64,000 nt of DNA, taken from NCBI RefSeq assembly GCF_029872155.1, contig NZ_JARXLA010000002.1, positions 186,001 to 250,000 of the forward strand. Reading direction: 5' to 3'. Origin of the DNA: Hyphomicrobium sp. D-2. Lineage in GTDB: Bacteria > Pseudomonadota > Alphaproteobacteria > Rhizobiales > Hyphomicrobiaceae. Positions 17,356 through 26,964 of this stretch are shown here, in pieces. The position numbers and the translations under genes were made by a program. The notes beneath the pieces were generated by a model, which saw nothing but the letters and a program-made list of their open reading frames with translations, ran no database searches and had not been told where the DNA came from. Each line of letters opens with the position of its first letter. Within the stretch, counting starts at the first letter, position 1.

Positions 17356-19623
17356 TCAGAAATCGACAGTGAGCCCGACGTTGAAACTGCGCCCGGGGCC
17401 ATGCACGCCAGCTCCGGACAGATTTGACGCGTCGTAGCGATATAGAAATGCGCTGTAGCCGCCGAGCGGCAGCTCGTAATCGGTGTCGAACACGTTATCG
17501 ACGCCGACATCAAAACGAATGCGGTCCATGGCGTAGCTGGAACGCAGATTAAGCAGCGCGAACGCTCCTGTTCGGCCTTCGTCGCGAACTTCATCGACAC
17601 GGTTCTTGGTGGCAACGGCCTGTACCTCCGCAACGTTCGTCCAGTTGCCGAGTGAGTGCGACAGCGCGATGCGCGCGTTCGCCGGCATGATGTTGAAGAG
17701 GTAGGTGTCGTTATCCAGATCGCGACCGGCGACATAACTGAACGTGCCGCCGATGTTCCAGTCGCCCCACCAGTGGCCGAGCGCTTTCATCGCTTCAAGA
17801 TCAACACCGCCCAGCTGCGCATCGTGATTGACGAAGCGTAAAGCACGTCGGCCCGGTGCCGGCCCCATGTAGGAGAGGGGATTGGATTCCACGCCGATGT
17901 AATCCGTTACGTGCGAGAAATAGCCAGAGATCTTGACATGCCAATCGCGATGCTCAGCATCATGCCAGGACGCGCTGGCGCGGATGGAGTGCGCGACCTC
18001 GGGCTTGAGATCGATGTTGCCGACATAGGCGTTGAGATCGCCGAACCAGTTGACCATCGATCCGGCCATGAAAGACTCGTTCGACCATGCATAGCGCTCG
18101 TAGAGATTGGGTGAGCGCGTCTTGCGAGCGATGCCGAAATCGTAGGCCTGCGTAGCATCCGGCACGTAACGGGCTGTCGCGGTCACGTCGATATTGTTGT
18201 CGGACCGGCTATGGTTTTGAGCGTTGAATGCTGCGGCGTCGGCGCCATACATCATATCGCTGTAGCCCTGCACATCGCCGGTGTCGGTCTTAACATGATC
18301 CAACCGGGCTCCGACAAGCGAAGTCCAGGCCGCGGTCCATTGATGTTCAAGCTCCGCATAAACCGCAACGCGGTCACGCTCACCGCCGTTGACGTTCCAG
18401 TACGTGTCAGGGGCCATCATCGGCGCTGTTCCTGCGACCGGCGGCCACCAGTCATCCAGCCGATAGCGATGATACTCGTGGCCAACCCGGAGTTGGGTGG
18501 CAGCATCGAGATTGATCCCGGCCTTCAGGTCATAGCCGATGTCGCTACCGCGGGTTTCCATCGGCATGACCCAGCCCAGGCTGGCTTTGTCTGCAAGCAT
18601 TTCCATCGAGTGACGGATCGCCTGACGATATACGCGCGCCTCAGCAAAACCCCAGTCGAACTGTGCTTTGTAATAGGCGTTGACCGAAAAGCTCTTGTTG
18701 TCGGTCATGTCCATGTACTGGTTGGTGAAGCCTTGATAGGGGATCGACTGCCAGCCAAAATCGACGCCGAAGCGGTAATTGCCGGAACGGCCCGCTGTCT
18801 GCAGTAAGTGGTTGGTCGATTTGTATTGGGTGGAGTCCACGGTGCGGCCGCTGCCGTCCTTGTATTGCCGCGCGCTGGTGGTTGAGCCCGTGTAGGCGAT
18901 GCTTAGATCTTCCGTTGCTGCGTATGCGTGGACTGAGGCGCCGATGCCATCGCCGTTGCTACGATAGTTGGTGGAGATGCGGCCGCCGGCGGTGAAGCCT
19001 TCACCGGCCAGTGCAAAGCGCGGCGTTGCCGATTCTACGGCCAATGTGCCACCGAGGCTGTCACCGCCCATGCTGACCGGAGTGATGCCGGCAATGACGT
19101 AAGCGTTGCCAGCCGCCGAAGCATCAAGATACGACAGCGCCGGGTTCATATGGTTGCCGCATGACGACGTCAGCGTCATGCCGTTCACGACAATCTTGAG
19201 GCGGTCGTCGCCGAAGCCGTTGAGATACGGCAACGACGACACCCCGCCACCGGTCTGGAAACTCATGCCCGGAAAGCTCTGGAACAGCCGCGCGGAGTCA
19301 TTGCTGGCAAGAGTGCTCTGCGGGTTGACTGTCTGCTGTCGAGCGAACGGCACATTTTCGACCGAGGTGACAACAGACGCCGGCGTCATTGCTTCCGGCT
19401 CTTCGGTTGCGGACGCTGCCAGAGGGGCAGGGCTAACCGTCTGCTGATTTTTTATCGCCTTCTTTTTGGCCTTTGAAGCTGCCGGCGCTTCGACGGTTAC
19501 AGCGGGCAGCGGCGTAGCCTGTTCTGCGTCTGTCTGCTGTGCCACTGCTTCGGCATGCACAGTGCTGATGGCGAGAGCAACCGACAACGGCAACACCGCG
19601 ACGGTTCTTACACGTTTACTCAT
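17356..19623 (-). CDS. TonB-dependent receptor, OprC/NosA-like copper type
   Basis: 755 residues from ATG 19623. It has a signal peptide (ending VAQQ), a TonB-box-like LPAVTVEAP, a Lys/Ala-rich linker (ASKAKKKAIKNQQ), a plug (about 110-230) and a barrel ending LTVDF. The plug contains SSCGNHMNPALSYLD, the CxxxM motif that forms half of the copper site in Pseudomonas OprC. The plug also has the GGDSLGGTLAVES variant typical of the OprC/NosA group. The neighbouring DUF2946 gene, often linked with copper receptors, supports copper uptake. A terminator follows at 17289-17332. Ligand assignment is by family similarity. Confidence 0.82.
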   Translation of the reverse strand: MSKRVRTVAVLPLSVALAISTVHAEAVAQQTDAEQATPLPAVTVEAPAASKAKKKAIKNQQTVSPAPLAASATEEPEAMTPASVVTSVENVPFARQQTVNPQSTLASNDSARLFQSFPGMSFQTGGGVSSLPYLNGFGDDRLKIVVNGMTLTSSCGNHMNPALSYLDASAAGNAYVIAGITPVSMGGDSLGGTLAVESATPRFALAGEGFTAGGRISTNYRSNGDGIGASVHAYAATEDLSIAYTGSTTSARQYKDGSGRTVDSTQYKSTNHLLQTAGRSGNYRFGVDFGWQSIPYQGFTNQYMDMTDNKSFSVNAYYKAQFDWGFAEARVYRQAIRHSMEMLADKASLGWVMPMETRGSDIGYDLKAGINLDAATQLRVGHEYHRYRLDDWWPPVAGTAPMMAPDTYWNVNGGERDRVAVYAELEHQWTAAWTSLVGARLDHVKTDTGDVQGYSDMMYGADAAAFNAQNHSRSDNNIDVTATARYVPDATQAYDFGIARKTRSPNLYERYAWSNESFMAGSMVNWFGDLNAYVGNIDLKPEVAHSIRASASWHDAEHRDWHVKISGYFSHVTDYIGVESNPLSYMGPAPGRRALRFVNHDAQLGGVDLEAMKALGHWWGDWNIGGTFSYVAGRDLDNDTYLFNIMPANARIALSHSLGNWTNVAEVQAVATKNRVDEVRDEGRTGAFALLNLRSSYAMDRIRFDVGVDNVFDTDYELPLGGYSAFLYRYDASNLSGAGVHGPGRSFNVGLTVDF

Positions 19624-19806
19624 AGTACAAACTCGCAATTCGTATTGAGCTATGCGCTGGGCGCGCGCACCCGTCCGCCCGCGAAGACGCGGTCGCCAAA
19701 TGGATGCATGCAGCGTCGGTGACAGAAAGGTTGGCGCACGGAATGTACGTGCGTCAGCCTCCGCCAGATTCAGCGCGTGGTTACAGGGATCGAATGGATT
19801 TTAGTA

Positions 19807-20169
19807 TCAGGCGCGGGGCGGGCCGCGCGCCGGTTGGGGCAGTTCATGCCGGGCAACAGGCGCAGAAGTGTCGGCGACAAATACATCATCGGCCGCAATC
19901 GTTGATGGCGCCGCAATGATGGTAGGCGATGTCAGCAGCGCCAGCTGAGAGGATGCCGCGTAGGGGCACGCATAGCTGCCCGATTGCTTCTGTTTGGAGG
20001 GAACAGGACGGCCATCGCCGTCGAGATCCAAAACGATGCTGCCATGATCGGAGCAAAGGATAACGGTGAATGTGCCTGCCTGGGGGCCAGCCTCCAGCAT
20101 GATCCCTGGCGCCAGCAGGCTGCGCAGGATCAGTGCGAATGCTACAACTATGGCCCAACCATTACGCAC
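19807..20169 (-). CDS. DUF2946-like small periplasmic/membrane protein
   Basis: About 120 residues from GTG 20169, chosen because GGTGAGG lies six bases upstream; in-frame TTG and GTG codons lie slightly further out. An N-terminal hydrophobic segment (AIVVAFALILRSLLAPG) is followed by TVILCSDHG and YACPYAASSQLAL. This Cys/His spacing (CSDHG ... CPYA) is the pattern I associate with DUF2946 proteins found beside copper receptors. It is probably co-transcribed with the receptor gene downstream on the same strand. The function is unknown; metal handling is inferred. Confidence 0.7.
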   Translation of the reverse strand: MRNGWAIVVAFALILRSLLAPGIMLEAGPQAGTFTVILCSDHGSIVLDLDGDGRPVPSKQKQSGSYACPYAASSQLALLTSPTIIAAPSTIAADDVFVADTSAPVARHELPQPARGPPRA

Positions 20170-20444
20170 GCTACACCTCACCAACTAGCGATAGGCGAGC
20201 ACGTGTGTGCGATCAACATGGCCCGCGAGCAGAGCAAATTTATGCGTATTGCTGTGTGTCAGCAGAGTAACAACGGCCTATTGCTGTGATGTCGTCTGCA
20301 AGCCGTGCAGCATGTATCTGCAGTGTTTCAAGCGTGGGAGTGAACCAGCGCGATTGAGAACAACAAGTGTCTCAAGGCGCTAATTTGCGCAGTCCGCAGC
20401 GATGCCAGGGACAACTCATTTGAAACATCCATGTGCCAAGTAAC
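20170..20444. other. Intergenic region between divergent genes
   Basis: About 275 bases separate the DUF2946-like gene and the DUF1254 operon. It should carry two divergent promoters. I see no further gene or strong repeat. Confidence 0.4.
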
Positions 20445-20474
20445 AAAGGAGGTGAGAAAAGGGTGAGCGAGTAA
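20445..20474 (+). promoter_or_regulatory. Strong SD with three-codon leader ORF before DUF1254 gene
   Basis: AAAGGAGGTGA (20445-20455) is a near-perfect Shine-Dalgarno sequence. It lies 25 bases from ATG 20480, too far for that start, but is ideally spaced from GTG 20463. That GTG opens GTG-AGC-GAG-TAA, and its stop lies 5 bases before the ATG. A leader peptide with re-initiation is suggested. Confidence 0.4.
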
Positions 20475-20479
20475 AATTT

Positions 20480-22009
20480 ATGAAATTTGTAGGTACGTGG
20501 GCGCTGGCGACCTTTGCCTGTTGCGCGCCGATAGCAAGCAACGCCGTTGCTGGCGCAACGCACTTCGAAGGTCTGGCCGACGCTCCATTTGTTGACGGGC
20601 GTCCTACTGCCGAAACCGCCATAAAGCTGCAGCGTGAACTTGCGTTCCAGCAGGCAACTCAGGCCTATCTCTGGGCGATGCCGCTCATAAACACGTTGGG
20701 CATGAAGTTCGGTTCCGACGCTGCGTTCGGCACCGGATATAATGTGTTGCCGATCTGGAAGGATCGCCTCGATCCCAAGACACTGGTGACCACGCCGAAC
20801 TCAGACGTCATCTACGCGATGAGCTATGTCGATCTGAGCGAAACCGGTCCGCTCGTGTTCGATGCTCCGTCTGACATGCAAGGCATTCTGCTCGATTTCT
20901 GGCAGCGGCCTATCCCTGTAGATGGCGGAAAGTATTTTGGCGATGTGGGTTTCGCGGGCCCCGATCATGGCAAGGGTGGAAAGTTTCTTATCCTTCCGCC
21001 GGGCTATGATGGCGATGTGCCCGAGGGGTACTTCGTCTATCGCTCCGGCACAAACAACATCTTCATCTTCCTGCGCTCCTTCTTTAAGGATCCGAAAAAT
21101 CTTGCGCCGGCGGTTGAGTTGATTGAGCGGTCGCAGATCTACCCGCTGAATTCCACGCCGGCTGAACGCAAGCCGATGCAGTTCCCTAATGCATCGGGCG
21201 TGCCCGCCGACATGCTTCCGCGTAGTGACTTCTCTGCGTTTGAACAGCTCAAATGGCTTGTCGATCGTGAGGGAAAACATCTCGCCAGCGCTGACGGACT
21301 TGGCTTGCTGGCAAACGTGGGGCTGATTGCGGGTAAGCCGTTCAAGCCGGACGCTGCAACTAAGTCGATGCTGAATGCGGCTGCCAAGACAGCCTACAAG
21401 ACAAGCCGCGTTATCGGTTTGCAGGATGGCATTGCAGGCGAAAGCTACAAGGTGTGGGCTGACCGGCAATGGATCAATCCGGTCAACAATGCAAAGTATC
21501 CTGGACCGGAAAAGCCGTCGACGCTTGCGTTCGAAAACAAGGCGGGCGGATTCTACGAAATTGAGCCACGCGTCTGGTTTTTCACCAACTACTATTCGAT
21601 CAGCCCCGGAATGGTTTCGCAAAAGGCAGGGCAGGGCGCAGCTTACGAGATCGCATTCAACGATGCGGATGGAAAGCCGCTGCTCGGCAAACACGCGTAT
21701 AAAGTGACGTTGCCTCCCAACATCCCGGCGGAGATTTTCTGGTCTCTGACGCTATACAACGCGGCGAACGCTTCAGGGCTGCCAACTGCTGAGCGCCGCT
21801 TTCCCTCGCTCGGTTCACGCGACAATCCAAAGTTCAACGCGGACGGATCAATCGATCTTTACATCGGACCGAACGCGCCCGAGGGCAAGGAAGATAACTG
21901 GCTGCCGACTGCAGCAGACAAGGGCTTCTTCGCCATCCTGCGGCTCTACGGACCCAAAGAGTCGGCTATCGATTACAGCTGGAAGCCGGGCGATTTTGAG
22001 CGGCAGTAA
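20480..22009 (+). CDS. DUF1254/DUF1214 secreted protein
   Basis: A 509-residue protein with a signal peptide (about 1-27, ending NAVAGA). The N-terminal DUF1254 domain (about 50-190) has YLWAMPLINTLGMKF and TTPNSDVIYAMSYVDLSETGPLVFDAP. The C-terminal DUF1214 domain (about 385-500) has FWSLTLYNAANASGL and DGSIDLYIGPNAPEG. The biochemical function of this family is not established. It is followed after 64 bases by a second member, so the pair is probably co-transcribed. Confidence 0.88.
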   Translation: MKFVGTWALATFACCAPIASNAVAGATHFEGLADAPFVDGRPTAETAIKLQRELAFQQATQAYLWAMPLINTLGMKFGSDAAFGTGYNVLPIWKDRLDPKTLVTTPNSDVIYAMSYVDLSETGPLVFDAPSDMQGILLDFWQRPIPVDGGKYFGDVGFAGPDHGKGGKFLILPPGYDGDVPEGYFVYRSGTNNIFIFLRSFFKDPKNLAPAVELIERSQIYPLNSTPAERKPMQFPNASGVPADMLPRSDFSAFEQLKWLVDREGKHLASADGLGLLANVGLIAGKPFKPDAATKSMLNAAAKTAYKTSRVIGLQDGIAGESYKVWADRQWINPVNNAKYPGPEKPSTLAFENKAGGFYEIEPRVWFFTNYYSISPGMVSQKAGQGAAYEIAFNDADGKPLLGKHAYKVTLPPNIPAEIFWSLTLYNAANASGLPTAERRFPSLGSRDNPKFNADGSIDLYIGPNAPEGKEDNWLPTAADKGFFAILRLYGPKESAIDYSWKPGDFERQ

Positions 22010-22073
22010 CGCGGGTTCTATCAATCGAGCGCTGCGATGACTGCAAGCACCATGAACGTAGTGGAGACGTGCA

Positions 22074-23543
22074 ATGACTAGAACAAATGCTTTCAAGGCA
22101 ACGCTGCTCAGCACCTGTGCGATGGGGCTTATGCCGGCGGCAGCGATTGCGCTTGAGAGCGGGGGGGCTACACCGCTCGCGGTGCCTTCGGCCGAGGTGA
22201 CGCCGCCGGACAGCTTCGTCGAAGCTATTGCGCGCACGGCGTACATCTGGGGATGGCCGATGGTGAATGTGCTGAACCGCTACACCAGCATCACCAAGGC
22301 GGAGCGCCCGGAGCTGGTCGGCGGGATACTTCCGGTTGCTCCGCGCGGGCAAATCGCGATGCTGCACGATTATCTGGCGGCGGATCAGCGCTTCATTGCG
22401 TGCCCCAACCAGGACGTCGTGTATGGGCTGGGATATTTCGATCTCGACGCGCAGCCGGTTGTTGTGCAGGTGCCTGATTTCGGAGATCGCTTCTGGATCT
22501 ATGCGGCTTACGACCAGCGGACCGATCAGTTCGGTCATTTCGGTAAGCAGTACGGCACCAAGCCTGGCTTCTATCTGTTGGTCGGACCGAACTGGAACGG
22601 CACTGCGCCTGAGGGGATCAGCGGTGTCATGCGTTCAAGTACGAAGGTCGCCAGCATCGTGCCACGCGTATTCATGAACGACACTGAAGATGATCGTAAA
22701 GCGATCCAAAGCGTGATTGATCAGATCGTGGTCTACCCACTTGATAAGTTCGACGGCAAAATGAAGACCGTCGCGTGGAACAAGCTCCCCGTCGTTGACG
22801 ATACCGAGAAGAAATCCGGCACTGGCAAATCCGGCGGCGAAGTGAGCTGGGTTGACCCGGATAAATACTTCGATCAGCTCGGCACAGTTTTGCAGGACGT
22901 ACCGCCGCTGCCGGGCGAGGAGGCGTTGTACGCGCAGTTCCGTTGGCTGCTGGCGTTGGCCGACAAGGATCCGTCGATCAAAAAACTGCTGCGGAAGACG
23001 GCAGTCGAAAGCGAGAAGGAACTAATCGCGCCGTTCTTCAAGTGGAAGTACAACGGCAAGCCCGCAGGCAACAACTGGAACCGGTCGCTGAACAACGCGC
23101 AGTGGGGCGTTGACTATTACGATCGTACCGGTACCGCGCGTTCCAACATCCTGGAGAACCGCCCGACGGAAACGCAGTATTTCTTCACGGATCGCGACGC
23201 CAACGGCAAGCAGCTTAACTCCACAAAGCAGTATACGATCACGTTCAAGGAGACGCCGCCGGTTGATGGGTTCTGGTCGTTGTCGATCTATGACAAGAAC
23301 CATCTGTTCAGCCCCAACAAGCTGCACCGCCATTCGCTCGGAACCAAGAATGCCGATCTGAAGCTGAACGACGATGGCTCGCTGACACTGCATGTCAGTG
23401 CGAAACAGCCGAAGGATGCGCCGGAAAGCAACTGGCTGCCAGCACCCGATGGAGACTTCTCGCTCTACATCCGCGCCTACTGGGGCAAGGAGCCGATCAT
23501 TGATGGCTCGTGGCAGCCGCCTGAAATAGCGGCCACCAAATAA
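22074..23543 (+). CDS. DUF1254/DUF1214 secreted protein, second copy
   Basis: A 489-residue protein with a signal peptide ([20 protein letters not shown], ending AIA). The DUF1254 domain (about 50-190: [43 protein letters not shown]) and DUF1214 domain (about 370-485: [30 protein letters not shown]) are both complete. It is a diverged paralogue of the upstream gene, not a recent duplicate. The tandem layout suggests two related periplasmic proteins acting together. The function is unknown. Confidence 0.88.
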   Translation: MTRTNAFKATLLSTCAMGLMPAAAIALESGGATPLAVPSAEVTPPDSFVEAIARTAYIWGWPMVNVLNRYTSITKAERPELVGGILPVAPRGQIAMLHDYLAADQRFIACPNQDVVYGLGYFDLDAQPVVVQVPDFGDRFWIYAAYDQRTDQFGHFGKQYGTKPGFYLLVGPNWNGTAPEGISGVMRSSTKVASIVPRVFMNDTEDDRKAIQSVIDQIVVYPLDKFDGKMKTVAWNKLPVVDDTEKKSGTGKSGGEVSWVDPDKYFDQLGTVLQDVPPLPGEEALYAQFRWLLALADKDPSIKKLLRKTAVESEKELIAPFFKWKYNGKPAGNNWNRSLNNAQWGVDYYDRTGTARSNILENRPTETQYFFTDRDANGKQLNSTKQYTITFKETPPVDGFWSLSIYDKNHLFSPNKLHRHSLGTKNADLKLNDDGSLTLHVSAKQPKDAPESNWLPAPDGDFSLYIRAYWGKEPIIDGSWQPPEIAATK

Positions 23544-23610
23544 CGTGCGCATCGTAGGCTTGTGCTGCTTCTGCCGCGCTTAATCAGTGCGGCTGCAAAC
23601 GTTGATTGTA

Positions 23611-23640
23611 TCCCCGGCGGAAAAGATCGCCGGGGAGTTT
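23611..23640 (+). terminator. Rho-independent terminator after the DUF1254 pair
   Basis: TCCCCGGCG and CGCCGGGGA form a 9-bp stem with an 8-base loop, followed by a short GTTTCGTT tract. It ends the DUF1254 operon before the kinase gene. Confidence 0.7.
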
Positions 23641-23787
23641 CGTTCCAGAACAAAGCAGCTATGCTCAGTCAGTAGCTTTCCCGCCGTCGGCTGTGCGATA
23701 TTTTCTTCGCGCGTCCCGTCTCGACAAGCGCAATCCTTCCAGCGATTATGTTTCTCCTACACATATTGCTTTGGCAGGAAACCGCGC

Positions 23788-24705
23788 ATGCGCCGACCGT
23801 GGGCCGACACTGCTGCCGCCTATGCAAGTGCTATTGGGTTTGTGCTGGTCGCGGCCCTATTCAGGTTCGGTCTCGCTCAGATCGATCCGAAGATCCTGAT
23901 CTTTTCGACCTTTTATCCCGCTCTGCTAGCGGGCGCGATCATGTATGGACGCGGTCCGGGAATAGCAGCACTTGTGCTCAGCACTGTGCTAGGCCTTATC
24001 ACCATGCAGGAGCAATCCAGCTGGTTTGCTGAGGTGGATGCCGCGCGCACCATCAACCTCGCGCTGTTCCTTTTGTCCGGCGGAATACTCGTCTGGATTG
24101 GCAGTGCTTATCGCAATTCGCAGCAAAAGCTGACGGCGGAACAGGAGCGCCGGGCGCTGCTGTTGCGTGAGCTCAATCACCGCAACAAGAATGCAACGAC
24201 CGTTGCGCAGTCCATCGTTTCGCAGACACTTCGAGCCGACCCGGAGACCGCCAGTGCCATCAATGGGCGTTTGGGTTCATTGTTTGCTACCAACGACCTG
24301 CTCACGCGCTCGGAAACCTACAGCGCCTCGCTATCCGATATACTTGCTGAGGAGCTACGCCCCTTTATCGGGCACGCCATACTATTATCAGGGCCGCCGG
24401 TCCCGCTCGGTCAGACAATCGCGCCTTCTCTGGCGCTCATCCTGCATGAACTCATCACGAATGCGGCGAAACACGGCGCTTTAAGCACGCCCGATGGGCG
24501 TTTAACTGTGCAGTGGGAAGCTGACGATACGTATCTCACAGTTCGCTGGAGCGAACACGGCGGTCCAAACATTGCCTCGGCTCCGGAGAGCACAGGGTTT
24601 GGCACTAAACTCATCCGCGGCGTTACCGCAGCACTTGGCGGCACGATTGACAAGAGCTGGCAGCCGTCAGGAATGAAGGCCACCCTTATTGTACCATACG
24701 GCTGA
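23788..24705 (+). CDS. HWE/HisKA_2-type sensor histidine kinase
   Basis: 305 residues from ATG 23788; the frame is open upstream, but the first 67 codons have no recognisable content. An N-terminal DUF4118-like membrane region (about 10-110, three or four helices: AIGFVLVAALFRFGL, LLAGAIMYGRGPGIAALVL, FLLSGGILVWIGS) precedes the dimerisation/phosphorylation helix LLLRELNHRNKN, whose His is the likely phospho-acceptor. The ATPase domain follows (LILHELITNAAKHGAL N-box, FGTKLIRGVT). No response regulator is adjacent. Such kinases often act on orphan or PhyR-type regulators in alphaproteobacteria; the partner here is unknown. Confidence 0.87.
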   Translation: MRRPWADTAAAYASAIGFVLVAALFRFGLAQIDPKILIFSTFYPALLAGAIMYGRGPGIAALVLSTVLGLITMQEQSSWFAEVDAARTINLALFLLSGGILVWIGSAYRNSQQKLTAEQERRALLLRELNHRNKNATTVAQSIVSQTLRADPETASAINGRLGSLFATNDLLTRSETYSASLSDILAEELRPFIGHAILLSGPPVPLGQTIAPSLALILHELITNAAKHGALSTPDGRLTVQWEADDTYLTVRWSEHGGPNIASAPESTGFGTKLIRGVTAALGGTIDKSWQPSGMKATLIVPYG

Positions 24706-24767
24706 CGCGGCCTTCTTCGCAGGCAGCGCGTCAGTATGTGCGACTACACATCCCGGAGCTTCTGTAG

Positions 24768-24962
24768 TCATTTTATCAGGTTGCGAAACCAGAGTGCGAT
24801 CGGTTGCCAGAAGGCAGCCAGGCCAACAAGGGCTGCGATGACAAGCACACTGACGGCCATCTGCACGACGCCGAAATTTGCTGCATCAGTAGATACAAAC
24901 CATCCGGCGATCACGGCCGAGATGAACAGTATTGGACGGAGGAGCCAGGATATAATGGGCAT
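24768..24962 (-). CDS. Small two-helix membrane protein
   Basis: 64 residues from ATG 24962, supported by GGAG eight bases upstream (an alternative GTG start lies 21 bases earlier). Two hydrophobic helices (WLLRPILFISAVIAGWF and VVQMAVSVLVIAALVGLAAF) precede a basic tail (WFRNLIK). No family was recognised. It is convergent with the sensor kinase and in the same direction as the TetR gene at 25026-25658. Confidence 0.6.
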   Translation of the reverse strand: MPIISWLLRPILFISAVIAGWFVSTDAANFGVVQMAVSVLVIAALVGLAAFWQPIALWFRNLIK

Positions 24963-25025
24963 GGAATGCTCCGGATAAACCACAACTGATGCGGTGCGCG
25001 TGAGCCTGCTTCTAAGCTTGCGTCG

Positions 25026-25658
25026 TTAGCTGCGTGGCAGAATGAGCGATATTGCGCTGTCGATGTGCTTTTGAAGTTTTGTACGTGAGAGGGGCTTTTC
25101 GCCCAACAGAGCCCGCAAGTGCAGATCGCCGACGATTGCTCCGAACAACATTGCGGCGGTATCCTCTACGTCTTTGCTAACTTTTGGGTTGTGTGAGGCT
25201 TGAAACGACCGCACCGCCTCGATGAAAAATCGCTTGCCTTGCTTTATTGCCCGTTCCCTGAACACAGCCGCTAGCTCGGGACAGTGTCGAGCCTCTGAGA
25301 TAACCAGCCGCGTCATCTCAACGTGCAGTTGCGCGCGCTCCGCTATGGTCTGGAGGTGGTGGGTCAGGTCTGCTCGTGTGGCGGCATTTTTCCCCACCAG
25401 GGCGCCTTCCGGATACAGCTCAACAAAGCTGATAAGTGCGGAGAAAATGGCCCGCTTGTCAGCGAAAAAGCCGTAGACGGTCTTCTTGGACATTGCCGCC
25501 GCGCGAGCGATTTCTTCCATCGTCGCGGCGCCGTAGCCGATGTTCGTAAAAACGCCTTCTGCCGCGGTCAAGATAGCCGCACGACGATCCTCAGCGCTGA
25601 GCACGAGGGGGCGCCCAGGGTGGCGTGTTGTCACGGATGAGGTGCTTATCTTCTTCAT
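25026..25658 (-). CDS. TetR-family repressor of the adjacent RND efflux genes
   Basis: 210 residues from ATG 25658 (an in-frame TTG at 25670 is possible). The N-terminal HTH (about 25-70: RAAILTAAEGVFTNIGYGAATMEEIARAAAMSKKTVYGFFADKRAIF) is typical of TetR/AcrR regulators. The C-terminal ligand domain resembles the AefR/AcrR-like type. It is divergent from the RND membrane-fusion and pump genes, and a perfect palindrome lies between them, so local repression is very likely. Confidence 0.88.
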   Translation of the reverse strand: MKKISTSSVTTRHPGRPLVLSAEDRRAAILTAAEGVFTNIGYGAATMEEIARAAAMSKKTVYGFFADKRAIFSALISFVELYPEGALVGKNAATRADLTHHLQTIAERAQLHVEMTRLVISEARHCPELAAVFRERAIKQGKRFFIEAVRSFQASHNPKVSKDVEDTAAMLFGAIVGDLHLRALLGEKPLSRTKLQKHIDSAISLILPRS

Positions 25659-25663
25659 GCGAC

Positions 25664-25693
25664 TTGACAATAGGAAACGATATCGTTTTGTAA
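25664..25693 (+). promoter_or_regulatory. Promoter/operator of the RND operon and tetR
   Basis: TTGACA (25664-25669) is a consensus -35 for rightward transcription. A weak -10 candidate (TTGTAA, 25688-25693) follows. Between them lies the perfect 14-bp palindrome AAACGATATCGTTT (25675-25688), a likely TetR-family operator that would block RNA polymerase on both strands. Confidence 0.55.
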
Positions 25694-25776
25694 ATGGTAT
25701 GCCCGGCGCTCGTTTTGCGCAAGTGGGAACACGGAGCAGCCGAAGGCTGGCGCCACGCGATGGAAGGACGTTGAAC

Positions 25777-26949
25777 GTGAGGCAACTGAGCCGGGCAGTC
25801 CCGAAGGTGGCAACCGAGACAAGACGCGGGCATCTTTCCGCAGCGGCGCTGCTGGCGTGCGCCGTTCTGAGCGGCTGGACCAGCGTGGTACGCGCCCAAA
25901 CTCCGGCTGCTGCGCCCGCGCCAAGTGTTATCGTCGAAACACTGCAGATGCGCGATGCGATCGATGAATCGACATATATCGGGCGCGTTCAGGCGATCGA
26001 CAAAGTGAACATCCGGGCGCGCGTCGATGGGTTCATCGCCGCCCGTGGCTTTGAGGAAGGCGCCGAGGTCAAAGAGGGGCAGCTTCTGTTCGCGCTTGAA
26101 AATGCGCCGTATGAGGCCGCTCTTGCCCTCGCGAAAGCTAACCTCGCGAATGCGGTGGCGGTGCAGGAACTGGCACGGGCGACCTACAACCGAACCAAGC
26201 CGCTGGCTGATCGTGGCACCTCTTCCCAGGCATCGCTTGACGATGCCCATTCGAAGCTGGCGCAGGCGAGTGCAACGGTCGAAGCGCAACAGGCGGCTGT
26301 AAAGCAGGCGGAGCTCAACCTCAGCTATACCGAGATCCGCGCACCGATGGATGGTCGCACCGGGCGCGCTACATATTCGATCGGGGAATATGTCGGCGCA
26401 TCGAGCAACCCGCTTGTGACATTGGTTCGCCAGGATCCGATGTACGTCGCGTTTCCTGTTCCGCTGCGCGTGCTGCTCGAGGTGCGCCGGGAAGGGCGCT
26501 CGGCCGACAATGTTCTCGTACGTCTGAAGCTGCCCGACGGCAGTGCCTATCCGCACGATGGGGCTATCAAGTTTTCCGAGGTGCAGGGCAACGCAGGCAC
26601 GGACACGATTACCGTGCGGGCCTCCTTTGCCAATCCCGAGAGATTGCTCGTCGATCAGCAGATCGTCGGTGTCAGCGTGTTGGCGAAAGAGCCCGAACTC
26701 AAGCTCATGATGTCGCAAGCGGCGCTGCTGCTGGACCAGCAGGGCGCATACGTTTTGCTGGTCACGCCGGATAACAAGGTTGAGACGCGGCGTGTGGAGG
26801 TTGGCGAGCAGCGCGGGCCGCACATCGTTGTCAAAAGCGGGCTGGTAGCCGGGGAGCGGGTCATCACCAGCGGACATCAGAAAGTTCGCCCTGGCATCAG
26901 TGTCGATCCCAGCGAAGCGAAGGACGCTGCAGACGCGGCCAAGGGCTAA
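25777..26949 (+). CDS. RND efflux membrane-fusion (periplasmic adaptor) protein
   Basis: 390 residues from GTG 25777, chosen for the GGAAGG SD nine bases upstream (ATG 25699 is in frame but leads into an unlikely N-terminus). Domains in order are a signal peptide (ending VRAQ), a biotinyl-lipoyl half (VNIRARVDGFIAARGFEEGAEVKEGQLLFAL), a coiled-coil hairpin (about 95-160), the second lipoyl half (NLSYTEIRAPMDGRTGR), and beta-barrel and membrane-proximal domains. It pairs with the pump gene 15 bases downstream. No outer-membrane channel gene follows. Confidence 0.92.
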   Translation: MRQLSRAVPKVATETRRGHLSAAALLACAVLSGWTSVVRAQTPAAAPAPSVIVETLQMRDAIDESTYIGRVQAIDKVNIRARVDGFIAARGFEEGAEVKEGQLLFALENAPYEAALALAKANLANAVAVQELARATYNRTKPLADRGTSSQASLDDAHSKLAQASATVEAQQAAVKQAELNLSYTEIRAPMDGRTGRATYSIGEYVGASSNPLVTLVRQDPMYVAFPVPLRVLLEVRREGRSADNVLVRLKLPDGSAYPHDGAIKFSEVQGNAGTDTITVRASFANPERLLVDQQIVGVSVLAKEPELKLMMSQAALLLDQQGAYVLLVTPDNKVETRRVEVGEQRGPHIVVKSGLVAGERVITSGHQKVRPGISVDPSEAKDAADAAKG

Positions 26950-26964
26950 GAACAGGACGGCATC

